Shown: in pieces, positions 25,565 to 38,000 of the stretch
Layout: each line of letters starts with the position of its first letter
Position numbering within the stretch: the first letter of the stretch is position 1
Source of the DNA: Stenogyne calaminthoides
Lineage: Eukaryota > Streptophyta > Magnoliopsida > Lamiales > Lamiaceae
DNA length: 64,000 nucleotides
Assembly (NCBI GenBank): GCA_037126765.1
Contig: JBBCBC010000012.1
Location: forward strand, 1,860,001-1,924,000
Direction of reading: 5' to 3'
The notes under the pieces: model-generated
Database searches by the model: none
The model's input: the letters and a program-made list of their open reading frames with translations, nothing else
Told to the model about the DNA's origin: nothing
Translations under genes and position numbers: made by a program

Positions 25565-27578
25565 ATGCCGTTAAATAAGAAATTTATAAGTCTGGCCATG
25601 TTGAACTGCCTCGATCCCTCCCCGTCGTCCTACCCTTTTCGTCCTCCGAAAACGGCAGCAAGAGGAGGCAGGTCCGCTGGAACCCAGGTACCACCCCAGA
25701 GTGAATATAGATATCGCCAATCGAATCTTTCTCACTCACACCTTAATAAAAGATACAAAAATTGGCACCAGATCCAGATGCGGAAGTGGTATGTCGCTGT
25801 CCCCGAAAACCCTCCTGGAATCGGACCGGCACGTCTGCGAGATCTGCAACCAGGGTTCCAGCGCGACCAGAATCTACAGATGCCCGCCGCAGGCACAAAA
25901 GTGCCCTGGAAATGCTGAAGCGCGAAACTCCGATCGCCAAAAAAAGCGTCTTCGTATGCCCCGAGCCGAGCTGCCTGCACCACGACCTGTGCCACGCGCT
26001 CCAGCGATCTCTGCAGGATTAAAAACACTTTGGGAGGAAGCACAGCAACCACAAGCAGTGGGTGTGTGAGAAATGCTCAAAAGGGTACAGTACATTCTGA
26101 CTAAAGCCCATCTCAAAACTTGTGGCACCAGGGCATTCTTGTTGTTGTGTGTGTTTTTCAAGGTAATTTAATTAATTCATCAGTTTAATTAATCTGACGT
26201 ACATGTATGATGCATCATGTCATTGATGATTGTTGAATTGTATTCAGTGCAGGAATGTTTTAAACATAATTGGATCAGTTTCTCTTTCTAAAATTTAAGA
26301 CTGTGTGTGTGGTCAAATCATTTTTCTGCGCCTAAATAGCATATTAATACATAGACTGGGTTTTATTTGACCTATATCCCTCATTTAATTAATTTAAATA
26401 TTTGTATGGTACTCGTTTTAGTACGCACGCTCACCAAGATCAAGGACTAATTTCCAATTTTGAGTATTGTTAATTTTACAAATCTATAGTCCAAAATCAT
26501 TTGATTTTGTGCATGGATATAGTACTCTTTTGGAGTTTAACGTGTTTAACTCTATTCTCTACATTATTGTTATTAAATTAATGATGACTTACTTGACTCA
26601 AAAATTATAATTAGAAATTGATAAACATTCAAGTCAAATACCACCATTAGCATCATAAGTACCATTAATTAGACATAATGGTTTACTTAAAAGGGAAAAG
26701 AAAAAAGCAATTACCTTTATTACTAAATTGAGATGGAGATAAATTGAAGTTATTAAAACAATCGTCCTATAATTTATAGGCCGTGTTCATTTTCAGTACG
26801 GTATTTTATTACTTTTTTTCAACTTTTGTTTATTATATTGTAAATTTTGGAACTATAGTTTTTTTCCAGCTTTTTGCCTATTTTTTTTAATAAAATTGTA
26901 GTTCTATATGTTTTACGTTTTTCAATTCTGAAAAACAAGCCTGTCCTAATTTTCAATTTTCACTAATTAAGTAGGTTGCATTTGCGAGGTGGAGAGTCAT
27001 AGAGCACCAAGACGCTTGTAGCATGGGCGGCTCGATCAGAATGCAACCCTCCGCCTCTACAGGCGGCCGCCTGCTCACCCCGAACGGCAGCATCGAGCCC
27101 CAGCGACACCAATATGAGCGGTGGCGCCGCCATGTTCATGGGGGCCCATCGACCCCCCAAGACCTCCCACGCCCCCGAACCTCGGAGTTGCAGCTCCTCA
27201 CTAAAGCCACCGACCACTCGCCGGAGAGGAGCTGCAGCACGAGCGAGGAGGCGGAGGAGCAGCTCCGCGTCGCCATGGCAGAGAAGGCGTACGCGGAGGA
27301 GGCGCGGCAGGGAGGTCAAGCGCCAGATATAGGCCGCGGAGCGCGAATTCGCCAATGCGAAAAGAATCCGGCAGCAGGCGCTGGCGGAGCTGGAGAAGGC
27401 GCAGTCGGCGAAGGAGCAGGCGGCGAAAGCAGGTCGATTCCGCGGTTTTGGGAATCGCGTGCCATTCCTGCAGGCACAGGTTCCACCTGCCGAGACGCAC
27501 TCGTCGTCTTCTTCGTCCTCGTTGAGCTACATCTCTGCTGCCCTGCGAGAATGGCACTACAAAAAAATCGACCTATAA
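25565..27578 (+). pseudogene. SGR5: INDETERMINATE-domain C2H2 transcription factor, IDD14/15/16 (SGR5)-type, frame-broken
   Basis: Three exons can be traced: to about 25687, 25772-26162 and 26989-27578, with introns of about 84 and 826 bp bounded by GT..AG. Exon 2 carries the plant ID domain spread over three reading frames in succession. SLSPKTLLESDRHVCEIC comes first, then FQRDQNLQM, then LKRETPIAKK.VFVCPEPSC and CHAL, then HSNHKQWVCEKCSKGY. Exon 3 has the clade-specific C-terminal region: EHQDACSMG around 27010, EEQLRVAMAEKAYAEEARQ at 27258-27314, a Glu/Ala/Gln-rich coiled coil (EFANAKRIRQQA...) at 27340-27430, and a serine-rich SLSYISAALRE end. Known members are nuclear DNA-binding regulators of shoot gravitropism and auxin or starch-linked growth. 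At least eight small indels break the frame, including loss of one G before FQRD, one A inserted near AAAAGTG and two bases lost at 26996. The domain order and splice sites survive, so decay is recent or the sequence is erroneous. Confidence 0.88.
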
Positions 27579-27640
27579 TGACAGAAAGTATTTTTGCTAC
27601 GAAAATTCTGTCATTAAAAGACTATTGGCAATGACCATGC
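27553..27640 (+). mobile_element. CACTA-like terminus at the 3' end of the IDD pseudogene
   Basis: CACTACAAAAAAATCGACC begins immediately after the conserved C-terminal codons, and the stop codon now used lies inside it. CACTACAA(A/G)AAAA is the usual plant En/Spm terminus. It is followed by ATGACAGAAAGTATTTTTGCTACGAAAATTCTGTCATT, an imperfect hairpin (TGACAGAA / TTCTGTCA), as expected of subterminal repeats. No partner terminus was found, so this is a fragment. Confidence 0.35.
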
Positions 27641-28407
27641 ATGCAAACAATTTATAATTAATTACTCGAGATTAATGCTTTAATTTGTTTGTAGGCATTT
27701 AAATTAATTAGTTGAAAATTAAAAGTGGATTAATTCGTGTTAGTATTATATACATGTTTGGTTTGTTGTGAATGTTACTTTTTTTTTTGTTAGATTTGTT
27801 CATTTATTTCGTAGATTTGGCTAGATACTAAGATGTGCTTTTTTTCAGAAGCCTTTTCAGGAACAATGATGTCGTCTTTTAAATTTGTTGCTCTTTTACT
27901 TGTCTCTCTTTCTTTTAGGGAAAAAGATGTGGTTGCGTGACATTCATCAGAGTCGCAGTAATGGCTATTCATCTTTATATTAATTCACTCTTAGTGTTTG
28001 TTATATTAATGTACCTTAATTGGACTCTCCACTTTTTTCATCCTTCAATTTTGAAGAAACAATGATTGTGTAGGTTTTTTTTATCTAACTACTTTTAGCC
28101 TATTTGTTTTTCAAATTTTTGAAAGAAAGAATCATTGTGCAGGTTTTTTTCCACTTTTACCTAGATTTTGTGAGCTAGCTAGATTATTTTGCACCAAAAA
28201 ATGTTAAATACATATGTACTCTTTGGTCAAATGTGTTAATAGGAATTTAAAGTAATGTTCTTATAAATATTCTTACATTTTTCAAATGTGTTATCGTTCA
28301 TTTAAATTTTAGCTTATTTTTCATCTCATATCCTATAGTGAAAGTAAAATAAATTCACCCTAGACCATGATATCATTTAAAGATTATAAATAAAAAAAAC
28401 ATGATCA

Positions 28408-28408
28408 G

Positions 28409-28456
<48 letters not shown>
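28408..28456. repeat. (AT)n microsatellite
   Basis: About 22 AT dinucleotides, AT-rich flanks. Confidence 0.95.
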
Positions 28457-28459
<3 letters not shown>

Positions 28460-28984
28460 CTTTTAGCAAGCATGAGGACATTTTTAATATTTCTTGGTAA
28501 TTTTTACATTACTGATTAGAGTTGACCAATTGATGGGTGTCTGTCTTTGCTAAATTTTCATATTTGAAAATGATGCTATCTTTTATATAATGTTTTTTTT
28601 ACTAAAACCACATAATATAACACCAATGATCCACAAAACAAGTATGCAACGTGTCGATATGTAATAAATTAACTTTAAATAGAAGATATATTTATTTTTT
28701 GTGGATCGGTAAAGTAAAAGCCATTTGAGGATCCTGTCTTTCATTTCGTTCTTAACTCCTCGCGTTCTTTCCTCGCGATTCAGATTTCTTTGTGATGCAG
28801 TTTTCTTCTCTTATTTTGTTCTTCCTTTTCTTTTCTTTTCTCTTCTTATTCAAATTCTTCCATTCTTCTCATTTTTTTGGTTTTCTCATCCTCATAAATT
28901 TGCGAGGTCCTTAAATCCGTTTTTCTCTTGATTTTTTACGGCGCAATTTTTTAGATGTACACTCTTTTCTACGTAGTTAATGTA

Positions 28985-29580
28985 AATATGTAATTTTGGG
29001 TAGATTTTTTTTTCGCGTTTATCTTGATTTTGTTCATGCATGAACTCTTTTTGCCTTTAGGGTAACAATCTGGCTGAATTTTTTAGATGCTTCTGCCTTT
29101 TTTACGTTATTTTACTGTAAATGTAATTTTTTAATTTGAATATTTTTTACGTTTTTCTTTATTTTTTGTTCGTCTTGATAACAATCTTTTTCATAGGGTA
29201 ACAATCTTTTTGTTCATGTAGTAACACATAAAGTTGTTCTTCGTCTATAATTTTAATTTGAAAGTTTCTTTAAGCGCTTATCTTTAGTTTTTATTCATGT
29301 ATATAACATTTTTTATTAAGTAACATGTATGCAGAAACAACTTGAAAAAAATTTAGGTGAAGAATTTTTTTTTAGCGCTTATCATTGGTTTTGTTAATGT
29401 AGTAACATTCTTTTGCTCATAGGGTAACACTCTTTTGTTCCATTGTAATGTGCATCAGTTTATTCTTCAAAATACCAATTTTGGTTTAGGATTTCTTTTT
29501 TCGCTTGTCTTTAGTTTGTTCATGTGGTAATACATTTTCTTCATAGCATCGTAACACTTTTTGTTCATGTAATGTACACA
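28985..29580 (+). repeat. Degenerate long-period tandem array
   Basis: About five units of roughly 110-140 bases. Each has a T-rich start, then (A/T)CGCTTATCTTTAGTTT-like, then TGTTCATGTAGTAACA, then TTCATAGGGTAACA(C/A)T(C/T)TTTTTGTTC. The best preserved pieces are around 29170-29240, 29380-29440 and 29510-29575. No continuous reading frame runs through it. Confidence 0.6.
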
Positions 29581-29604
29581 AAAATAAATTGAAAAAAAAA
29601 AATT

Positions 29605-29690
29605 AAAAATTATGGCATGTAATAAAAATTGAACCTGGGCCAAATCAATGAAAATAGACCAAAACCATTAAACCACAACAATTATTGATA
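29605..29690 (-). repeat. Possible tRNA-derived SINE fragment
   Basis: On the minus strand GTGGTTTAATGG (box A-like) is followed by CCAGGTTCAATTTTT (box B-like) about 30 bases on. The A/T-rich sequence beside it at 29580-29605 could be the tail. Too diverged for a tRNA. Confidence 0.3.
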
Positions 29691-29699
29691 AAATATCCT

Positions 29700-32600
29700 T
29701 GCATAAAATAATATGTAAATAGTAAATAGCCGTATGAACCTTCTCCAACTCTTCTCACCGCCCTTGACTCACGTGAATTTTAGCATATTTGCTTTAATTT
29801 AATTTGTTTGATATTCTTGCATGTAACAATAGTGTCAATATTTGGGACAAGACCTACTCCATAATGATAGTATAATATCTTCTATTACACTATTAAATGA
29901 ATGATATGTATATATCCCATTTATTATTTTATAATTTCTCTTTATTTACCCAGTTTATGCATCACTCATCTAAATAGTTATAACAGAGAGGAAGTTATAT
30001 TTATAAAGAGAGTTAAATGACATATTCCAATTCACCCTTCTACTAATTTCTCTTAACAATGTGCATTACTATTTAAATAAATATTTAAAAGGGTAAACAG
30101 ACATAATACACATATATTTATTTTTATTTAATAATTAGTTCAGCACAACATCTTTAATCGATAAATAAAATGGATGAAAAGAGTAATGAATGTTGATTAG
30201 ATTAAATTAGGACCTTCCAAGAATATGCCCAATTAAGAAAGGATGAGAGACACCCAAAAAAAGGAGCGAACATGTGCATATGGGTGCACGTCCATTCACA
30301 GTGTATTTTCTGATTATGCAATTTATTATCTTTGAAAAAATATAACGCGTGTTTACATTGAACCATGTAATTATTTTTTCCATATTAATAGTTTAACGGT
30401 TTCGGATAAATAAGTTTATATCTTTTAATAAAAAAATTCATTTATTACAAAAATCTGTTTTATAAGTGGCGGTGAATCCAATCATATAAACTTAACCAAA
30501 AAAAAAATAGAGTGGTGTTTGGAGTAGATTATCGAGGTGATTTGAAGTTTAAATTTGGTAGTGATAGATTTTTTGTGTTTGGACTATTACAAGATCTTTG
30601 TTAGCTGAAGATCAGAAACATGGTTTCATTTACCTCCTCCACAGACCAGCCGTTAAATAACGCCACTGCCACAAAAAATTATTGCACAATATTATAATAG
30701 TATTATATACTACAAGTAAATAAAGCGAGACACGAGATAACAATAATGTTAAAATTGTCAGAAAATAAGAGGCCTGGGTGCATATAAATGTTAATTGAAA
30801 AAAAAAAACAGCATGGTTTTCAGTGCCATAGTTGTAATGTTGATGCCCGACTCGTCTTTTTCAACTCACAGAGACTCACTCACAACCTCCATTCATTTCA
30901 AAATTTTTTTCACCCGCCGTACATTAAAATCCGTGCCCATACCTTTAATTTTGTTTTTTTAGAGAGACCATTTGCTTAACATATTTAACTCCCCTCCTCC
31001 TGTCTCTTTTTTTATAGTTTTTTCACAGTATTGTACATCTGCTTTAATATATTGTACTTTCTTCGTTCGAAATTAGTTTTTACTTTTGTTTGGTCACAAA
31101 AAATCAATAAAGCATTGTTTTTTATTATTAAAGTGATAAATTAAGGGTATTTGGTAAAATTAATTTTTTAATTATATAGGTTGTAAAATTAATTTATGTT
31201 AAATAAAATAAGGACACAATAGGATAAATAAATGTATACATGTATCCTCGTTTAGGTTATGAAAACTATGGGAACAAATAAAAATAAAAAGTGTGAAAAA
31301 TAATATGGGAATGAGATAAGTATGCTATACAATACTATTTTGATGAGTCATAGGATATTATAACTGCTTTGATGAATTTTGGTGTACAATCTTACTTTGA
31401 TGTATTTGTATTTATGCAACGCATTAAGACGGTCGTTACAATGATTTGGATCTTAACGCGGTAATTTCTACGGTCTGATTAATTTGTGAAGTCGTTAGAT
31501 CCATGTGTTAAATTTAATAGTTCTGCGTTGGGCCATTCAATTCTCTTCACTAGGATGAGATTATATATTAATTTTTGCATATAACTTAGGACTTTCTGTA
31601 AAAACAAGGTCGCTTTAGAAAATTTGATTTCAATTTTATATAATCTCATATCTTACAAAACTAGTCTAATTTTTGTCTTATTTTTATTCGAGAAAATAAA
31701 AACGACAGTGTTGCTCTCATTTTTGGCACCATACCCACATCATTTGGACTTTTCGGGGAAAAAAAATCAAACGTATTTCTGATTTTTTTGACAAAATAAA
31801 TTCCTGATTGAACATATTGGTAAATTATAGAGTAAAACTCCTTTTGAATTAAAATTAACGTCTTACTCATGATTTTGGTCGCGTAACCTAATTCCAAATT
31901 CATTTTTTCCATGGTTTTTGGCCTCTGATTATGTTTTTAATTTAAAAATCAATTCGCATTTTGGTCTACGGGACATTGTCTCCACTATTTTGGTCTCAAA
32001 GCTGCGGTGACTTCTAAGCGTAGCGATTAGTACGAAAGTCGTAGAAAAAATATTTTGAAATTAAGTGATGGTTGTTGAAATGAAAATCGTGAGATATAAA
32101 TGTCGCCTTGAGAATAAAATGAATTTTTAATAATGAAATTATTAGATCAATAGATTGAATTTTAAAATTGGGTAGACTGTAGAGTGTAGGGAAAAGACAA
32201 CAACCTTTTTGATAGAGAATTTTCTTCTTGTAATAAAGAACCACTCTCTCTCTCTTCTCTCATGCTCCATTTTGTCACTTGCAACTTTAATTTGAACCAC
32301 AACGATTTCTAAAATTTCATCTATTTATTCTGTGTATAAATGTGGTACTAGCGTTTTTTTCCTATTAACAGAATAATAATTTTTTTTGAAGAGATGCATG
32401 CCAAACCTCTCCTAATATTGATAACTTATCGAGGTATATACGCATGTGATTTTTAAAAAAAAAAGTTCTATCTACTCAACGAAATAGGCGCCATTATAGA
32501 ACGTAAGATTAGTTGAAGCGGTATTTATTTGCTTGAATTATCGAACTAAAATTTTAAAATCTTAACCACTAAATTTATGTGCATTTTGGCCATCAAAATA

Positions 32601-33780
32601 ACTGTTCATATCCGCCACTAAAGTTAAAAAAAAAATATTTATATGAAGTAATTTAAAAAAAATCATGAGCACAGGATTAAATTTGAATTTTTTTTTAGAC
32701 CGGCTTATATAAAAACTATCACTATAAAAACTATAATTTGTTATGTATAAAATTATAATAATATGCATAAAAAACTATTCTCCCTCTGAAATCTTAAATC
32801 AGATTCTTTTCCATTAAAAACGTCAAATCTTAATTGTACATTTTTTTTAAATGGGAATATTACTTTATCATTTTATTACATAAAAATACTAATAAATAAT
32901 TCTTTCAATCTTCAATATTTTATCATTTTTATCACATAAAAATACTTATTGAAACAACTCTTTTTCTTTCCCCAACACTTTATCACTTTACGTTTTTTCT
33001 AAACTCCGAACACACAACCGGATTGAGATTTTAGAGTAATATTTAAAAATATTGTATATTTTAAATAATTAAAAATTTTAAGTCACGTCGGTGACAATTA
33101 TTTTACCTAATAGTAATAAAATTAATGACAGACTTATAGTTAAAGTGAATATTATTCCCGAATAATGAGTCGGTACTGTTTATAATAAATGTGTTTTAAA
33201 TTTTGAATTGTCAAAATTAGGATTGACTTCAATTAATAAATTAGAACCTTTTCCGTAATTACCTACAATGAATATATCATCTACTTTTTTAAGAAATCAG
33301 AAATTTATTCTGGAGAAATTAAATAATGTGTTTTTCTCTAAAGTTGTACAAAAATTCAGCTAGAACTCATTAACAGTACTGTACTGTATGGATTGTACAT
33401 GGCATGATGCAAGATAGAGACTTTTTGATAACTAAGATATCCTGCTTTAAAAGGAGCAACAGATGCAAGAGAGACATATATACCTTATCTTAATCTTAAT
33501 TAATGGCAATAAACCACTTGGAACGTTTAATTGAGTAGTCCCATAATTAACAACTATTTCTACCGAATCTCAGGTTATTATCTTATGCTACATTTTCAAA
33601 ACTTAAAAAAATAGATAAATCTCGTGTGAAATGGATGTCGATTCCTCGATTATTTAACAAGTCTTAGCTGGTAATTAACTAATAATACGGAAAAAATAAT
33701 TGAAATGTTGTTGGGAGATAGATTTAATAAAGATATATGATTTTACGGTTTGATTAAAAATACAAATTATAATATTAGGA
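29700..33780. other. Gene-free AT-rich stretch
   Basis: No gene can be supported. A GTGTTTGGAGTAGATTAT-type repeat start lies near 30518 and a (CT) run near 32246-32264. A somewhat GC-richer patch at 31420-31520 shows no motif. Confidence 0.4.
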
Positions 33781-34754
33781 ATGATCTTGATAGTTAGTCG
33801 AGGATTCAGGTTTAGAATATTAGGGGATGTTGCTCTGCGGAATGCCTGATCGGTAGATATGAATTCGGAATAAGTCTTTTACGAAGACTCGATGAGATCT
33901 TGAGGTAAGAATCAACAGAAGATTGATCTTATTGATGAATAGGAAGACTGAAGACCACAGAAGACTCGGAAGACTCTGAAGGCGAAAATGAAATGAAGAA
34001 TGAAGATGAGAATCTTTGAAGAGCATAGTAATTCTGAAGACTCATTAAAATATTGAATACTCGATATGAACTGTAGATGTTGAAAACACTGAATATCTCT
34101 ATCTGAAGGTCCCAATCAAGAAAATGCGTTCCTTAGAATTCGATGTGCCAAGACGTTTCAAAAAGCGGACAAAAAGGAACTAAGTTTGAAGTGTTGTTAA
34201 GGTTATATCAGAGGCTTCGGAGTTTACTAACCAAAGAAATGAATTGAAGGTGTCTATCTTTAAGCTGAGACAAAAGTCAAAGAGAAGACAACGATACCCA
34301 TCTTTTGACAGCCGGTGGCGAATTATTGAAAAGGATATTCGATTCTTGTGAAGTTCGATTTGAAAGTAAAGACGGCTACATGAAAGGCTGTACTGCGACG
34401 TGGGGAGTTTCAAAACCTCATTCATGGCCGTTTCTCACACCATAAGAGTAGCTCACGAAGTGTCTCCAGGATGATTTCCAAGAGTGACCTTGATGTATGC
34501 CTATAAATCTTTGACCCTTCTGGGCTGTAAGTTACGGGAAATTTATCACAAAAATCGAACTTATTCTTGCAAAAGTTAAAGCACTCAAAGAAAACTTTAC
34601 GTTACCAAGTCTTCTACGTTTATGACTCTTTATCTAAGCCTAACCCGGTAAAAATTATCGAAACTTAGTCGAGATATCCTAACTTTACATTGTTAGCCGT
34701 TGTAAAAGATACTCTAAATCTAGTTGAAACCAGCAGGAAACCCCCGACCCTTGA

Positions 34755-35040
34755 AGTGATTTAGGTGTGTTTGTTTGCAGGAAAATTATGAGTTATCAAA
34801 CTCGCAAAGATGGTAAACTACAGAGGAGAAGTTAATGAAAGCTCGAGTGGTCAAGCTTGTTGTGTTTGAGTAAATAAAACTCGGTAGTAAAGGAAGAAAC
34901 TCGAGGTGATTGATAGTAAACTCACAGATAATCCGAGAGAAAACTCGGTAAGGTTGGAGTAAGTAAACTACGAGAGGTAGTGAGCTCGAGATTTGATGGT
35001 AGATTTCTCAAAAGTGTTGGAAAAGTAGATGTAAGACTTG
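34755..35040. repeat. GTGTGTTTGTTTG-type interspersed repeat
   Basis: Begins GGTGTGTTTGTTTGCAGG and contains several variants of AAACTCG(G/A)TA and GTAAACTAC. It resembles the 'GTGTTTGG' repeat starts near 30518 and 50610. It lies between the possible LTR and the gag region of the copia remnant. Confidence 0.3.
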
Positions 35041-38000
35041 AGTCCCTACGAACCACTATAATTGCTATATTTGTTACTTCCCTTGCTCATGCCTAAGCTG
35101 TTGCATTGACTTGATTTGAAAGCGTACTTTTCGACGATATTCGATTCGAATCAATCATGAGATTCCGTATGAATTGAATCAAGCAATCACTTTATTTCGC
35201 AAAGGAAGGTTTTAAGTGACTTAAGCGAGTATAAACTGAAATGACCATTCCATTGAGTAAATTAGAGATAATTGCAAATTAGACTCTCATTTGAAGTTAG
35301 AGATTGAATTCTCGGTGGCTTAACTTTCGAGATCTAAAACCGGAGCTTCGATTTAGGATTATCGAGAATGTCTGGCTCGAGATCTTTATCTCGATGGGCT
35401 TTGACTCTGGGCCAATCATGCTTCGAGGTCCTCTTGAGGTCTCATTGGTAGCCTCGGTGAAAAGTTTTAAAAAACCTTTGAACACATTGTATTTCCTCAT
35501 TGCATGTAAGCTCGTTCGCAGGACCTTGACCGGTGATATCGAGAGTAGTGGTTGACTTGACCTAACATGTTGACGAAGATTTTATTTTCAAAAATACTTG
35601 TAGTATAAAATGAAATCTTATTTCTTGAGAACTTTTACTTTTAAAGATCGAGAAAAATGTCTTCCCAAAAAACTTGCATGTTCGTTGGGGAACTATGACC
35701 TGGAGTAGAATGGATATTACATGTTCCAAACATGAAGCCATGTGGAAGTGGTCTCTCGAGGACCATCCGATTCTTGTAGTGAATCCGGAGGAGCAGGAAG
35801 ATGAAATTGATCCACAGGCGAATTTCCCTATAAGTCATTGACCAAGCTGACTCCACAGGGAGAAAGTTAGATCAATCTATAGACTACGTTAAAGACACCT
35901 TTCTGATCGATTGATGATGGTGTGATGGGAATGATCTCTCAACTGTAATCTTCAAGTTTGGGATACCTTTAGGTATTATGTGCGAAGCATATCATAAAAG
36001 AAAACAAACTTCGTTGGCAGATTGGAGAAGTTTGATAGTTTTGAAATGGATGATGGTGAATCAATAGACAAATTGGAAGTGATTCCTTTAGCATCGCTGA
36101 TAATCTAAATACTTGGAAAGAAATATCCAGAGAGAATTGCATTGAAAATTCTTAGAGGTCTTTTCTGAAATGGGATATTCGTGGGTGGTGATTGAAAACA
36201 CCAAGATATTAATTCGAGTACCTTACCAACAAATTCCCTCTTTGATGCAGAGGCCTGTAATTTGTAATTGATAAGAAATCGAAAAGAAATTTGGCAATGA
36301 GGAATGATTAACTTCTTCATGAGTAAAATGTGGCTTTAAAGCCAAGATAAAACCCGTAAAGACTAAGTCTGAGAACCCCATTACCAAACATCGAGATTGA
36401 ACACGAGGAAAAACTAACCTTGATGGCGAGGAGGTTTGACAGACTTAATAAATGAATTTAAAATATAAAATTATCACAGGGAACCGGGTACGAAGAAACT
36501 GAGGGCAGGATCAACGCGGGAAGAAGAAGAAGGACTGCAGAAAGTGAAGGATCTTAAATCCGAAGAAGACTCCAAGTCGAAGAAAATAGTGGAACAGTAG
36601 TCACAGCAGTTACCATAATTGCGGAGAGAAAATTGACCCGATTATGATTGTCGATTTGGTCTGAGAGAGAAGAGAAAGACAAGCTAAAAGAGACGAAGTT
36701 CTCTGTAAAAGACCATGGTTAGCAGAAGAACACTCGGGGAGGATCTAGCTCTTACGTATGAATGTTCTCGAAGACGATTAGAAGTGATGACATACATCTG
36801 ATGATGGCCGATGAGGGAGGTAAACTCTATACCAATGACTAACTCTACCTTTAGCACAAGAGTTTTTCAAGTTCCTTTGAAAACAATCATTTTGACACGA
36901 TGGATTCTTTTGAGAATCTCGGTGAAGTATCTTTATTTTAGAGAATTTCTTTAAATAGAACTAGAAAGCGGAATAAGGAATGAAAGCTGAAAATCTAAAA
37001 TGGAAAGACTCTGTGATATTAGGTACTTCTCGATTAATGAAGACTCTTGATGGTACGGATGTTTTGAAAGTACACAGCTCTACGGAGAAAGAGAAGTTGT
37101 GATGTCCTTAAACAGCTAAAGAAATCCTTTGAAGAAATTAATTTGTCGAGCTGAGTTCAATGACCTACTACGAGAAGCGTAAAACTCTGCATAGCTGGCA
37201 AGGATGATGCAGCAGGAAGAGATTAATTCTATTGAATAATGCATCTAAATATAATAGATGAAATTGGAATTTACGGAGATCATGACTATAAAAATGGATT
37301 CAGTTTATTCAGAGGAACCTAAAATTTCATCTAAATGTTACGTCAAATAGCGAAGACTATCTTATAAAACGATGGCACCCTACACTTCAAAATTTGATAA
37401 TGCCCAAGGTTGTAGACAAGGGAAAGGACCTGTAGTCTCGGTAAAAATTTGAATGATCGAGTTAAGCCCAAACCTCGAGTGAAGGCTAGAAACACAAAGC
37501 GATCGATTAGAGATTCAGTAATGCTTCAAAGCCTCGGTACAAATGCAAACTGAAAGGCTCTGCTGAACCATCGAGAATCCTCGGATGAAACACTCGGTAG
37601 AGACATTCTCAAGCTGAAGAGACCAAGTCTCGATTATCTTTGAAGACCCGATTTGATCTGAGCAACTTTGAACTGACATTAAGGTAAAGTTACGAACCCA
37701 AAATCTGACAAAGATTTAGGCCGTGACCCAAAAGCCTAAGCAAATGAGCAGGCACAGACAAAGAAAATTCAAAACCTTAATACCGTACAAGCATTGTGGC
37801 ATTATCTGACTATTTAAGGCACCGGTAGTGGATGTATGTTGATGTTATGGAAGACAAATTAGCCACTCTAAAGTGATTAGGTTGTCGAGGCGGATTTGGA
37901 TTCCGAAGGTATCTAACCTTGTAGGACCACTACTGGGTGGGTACTGGAATTGATCTATTTTCCGGAGAAAGCGAACCTTGTGGCCCAAAGATCACGCCTT

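Noticed and set aside
27553..35778. CACTACAAAAAAATCG at 27553 paired with CGATTCTTGTAGTG at 35765 as an 8-kb CACTA transposon
   Set aside because: The 3-base flanks do not match, the second motif lies inside the copia remnant, and no transposase is visible between them.
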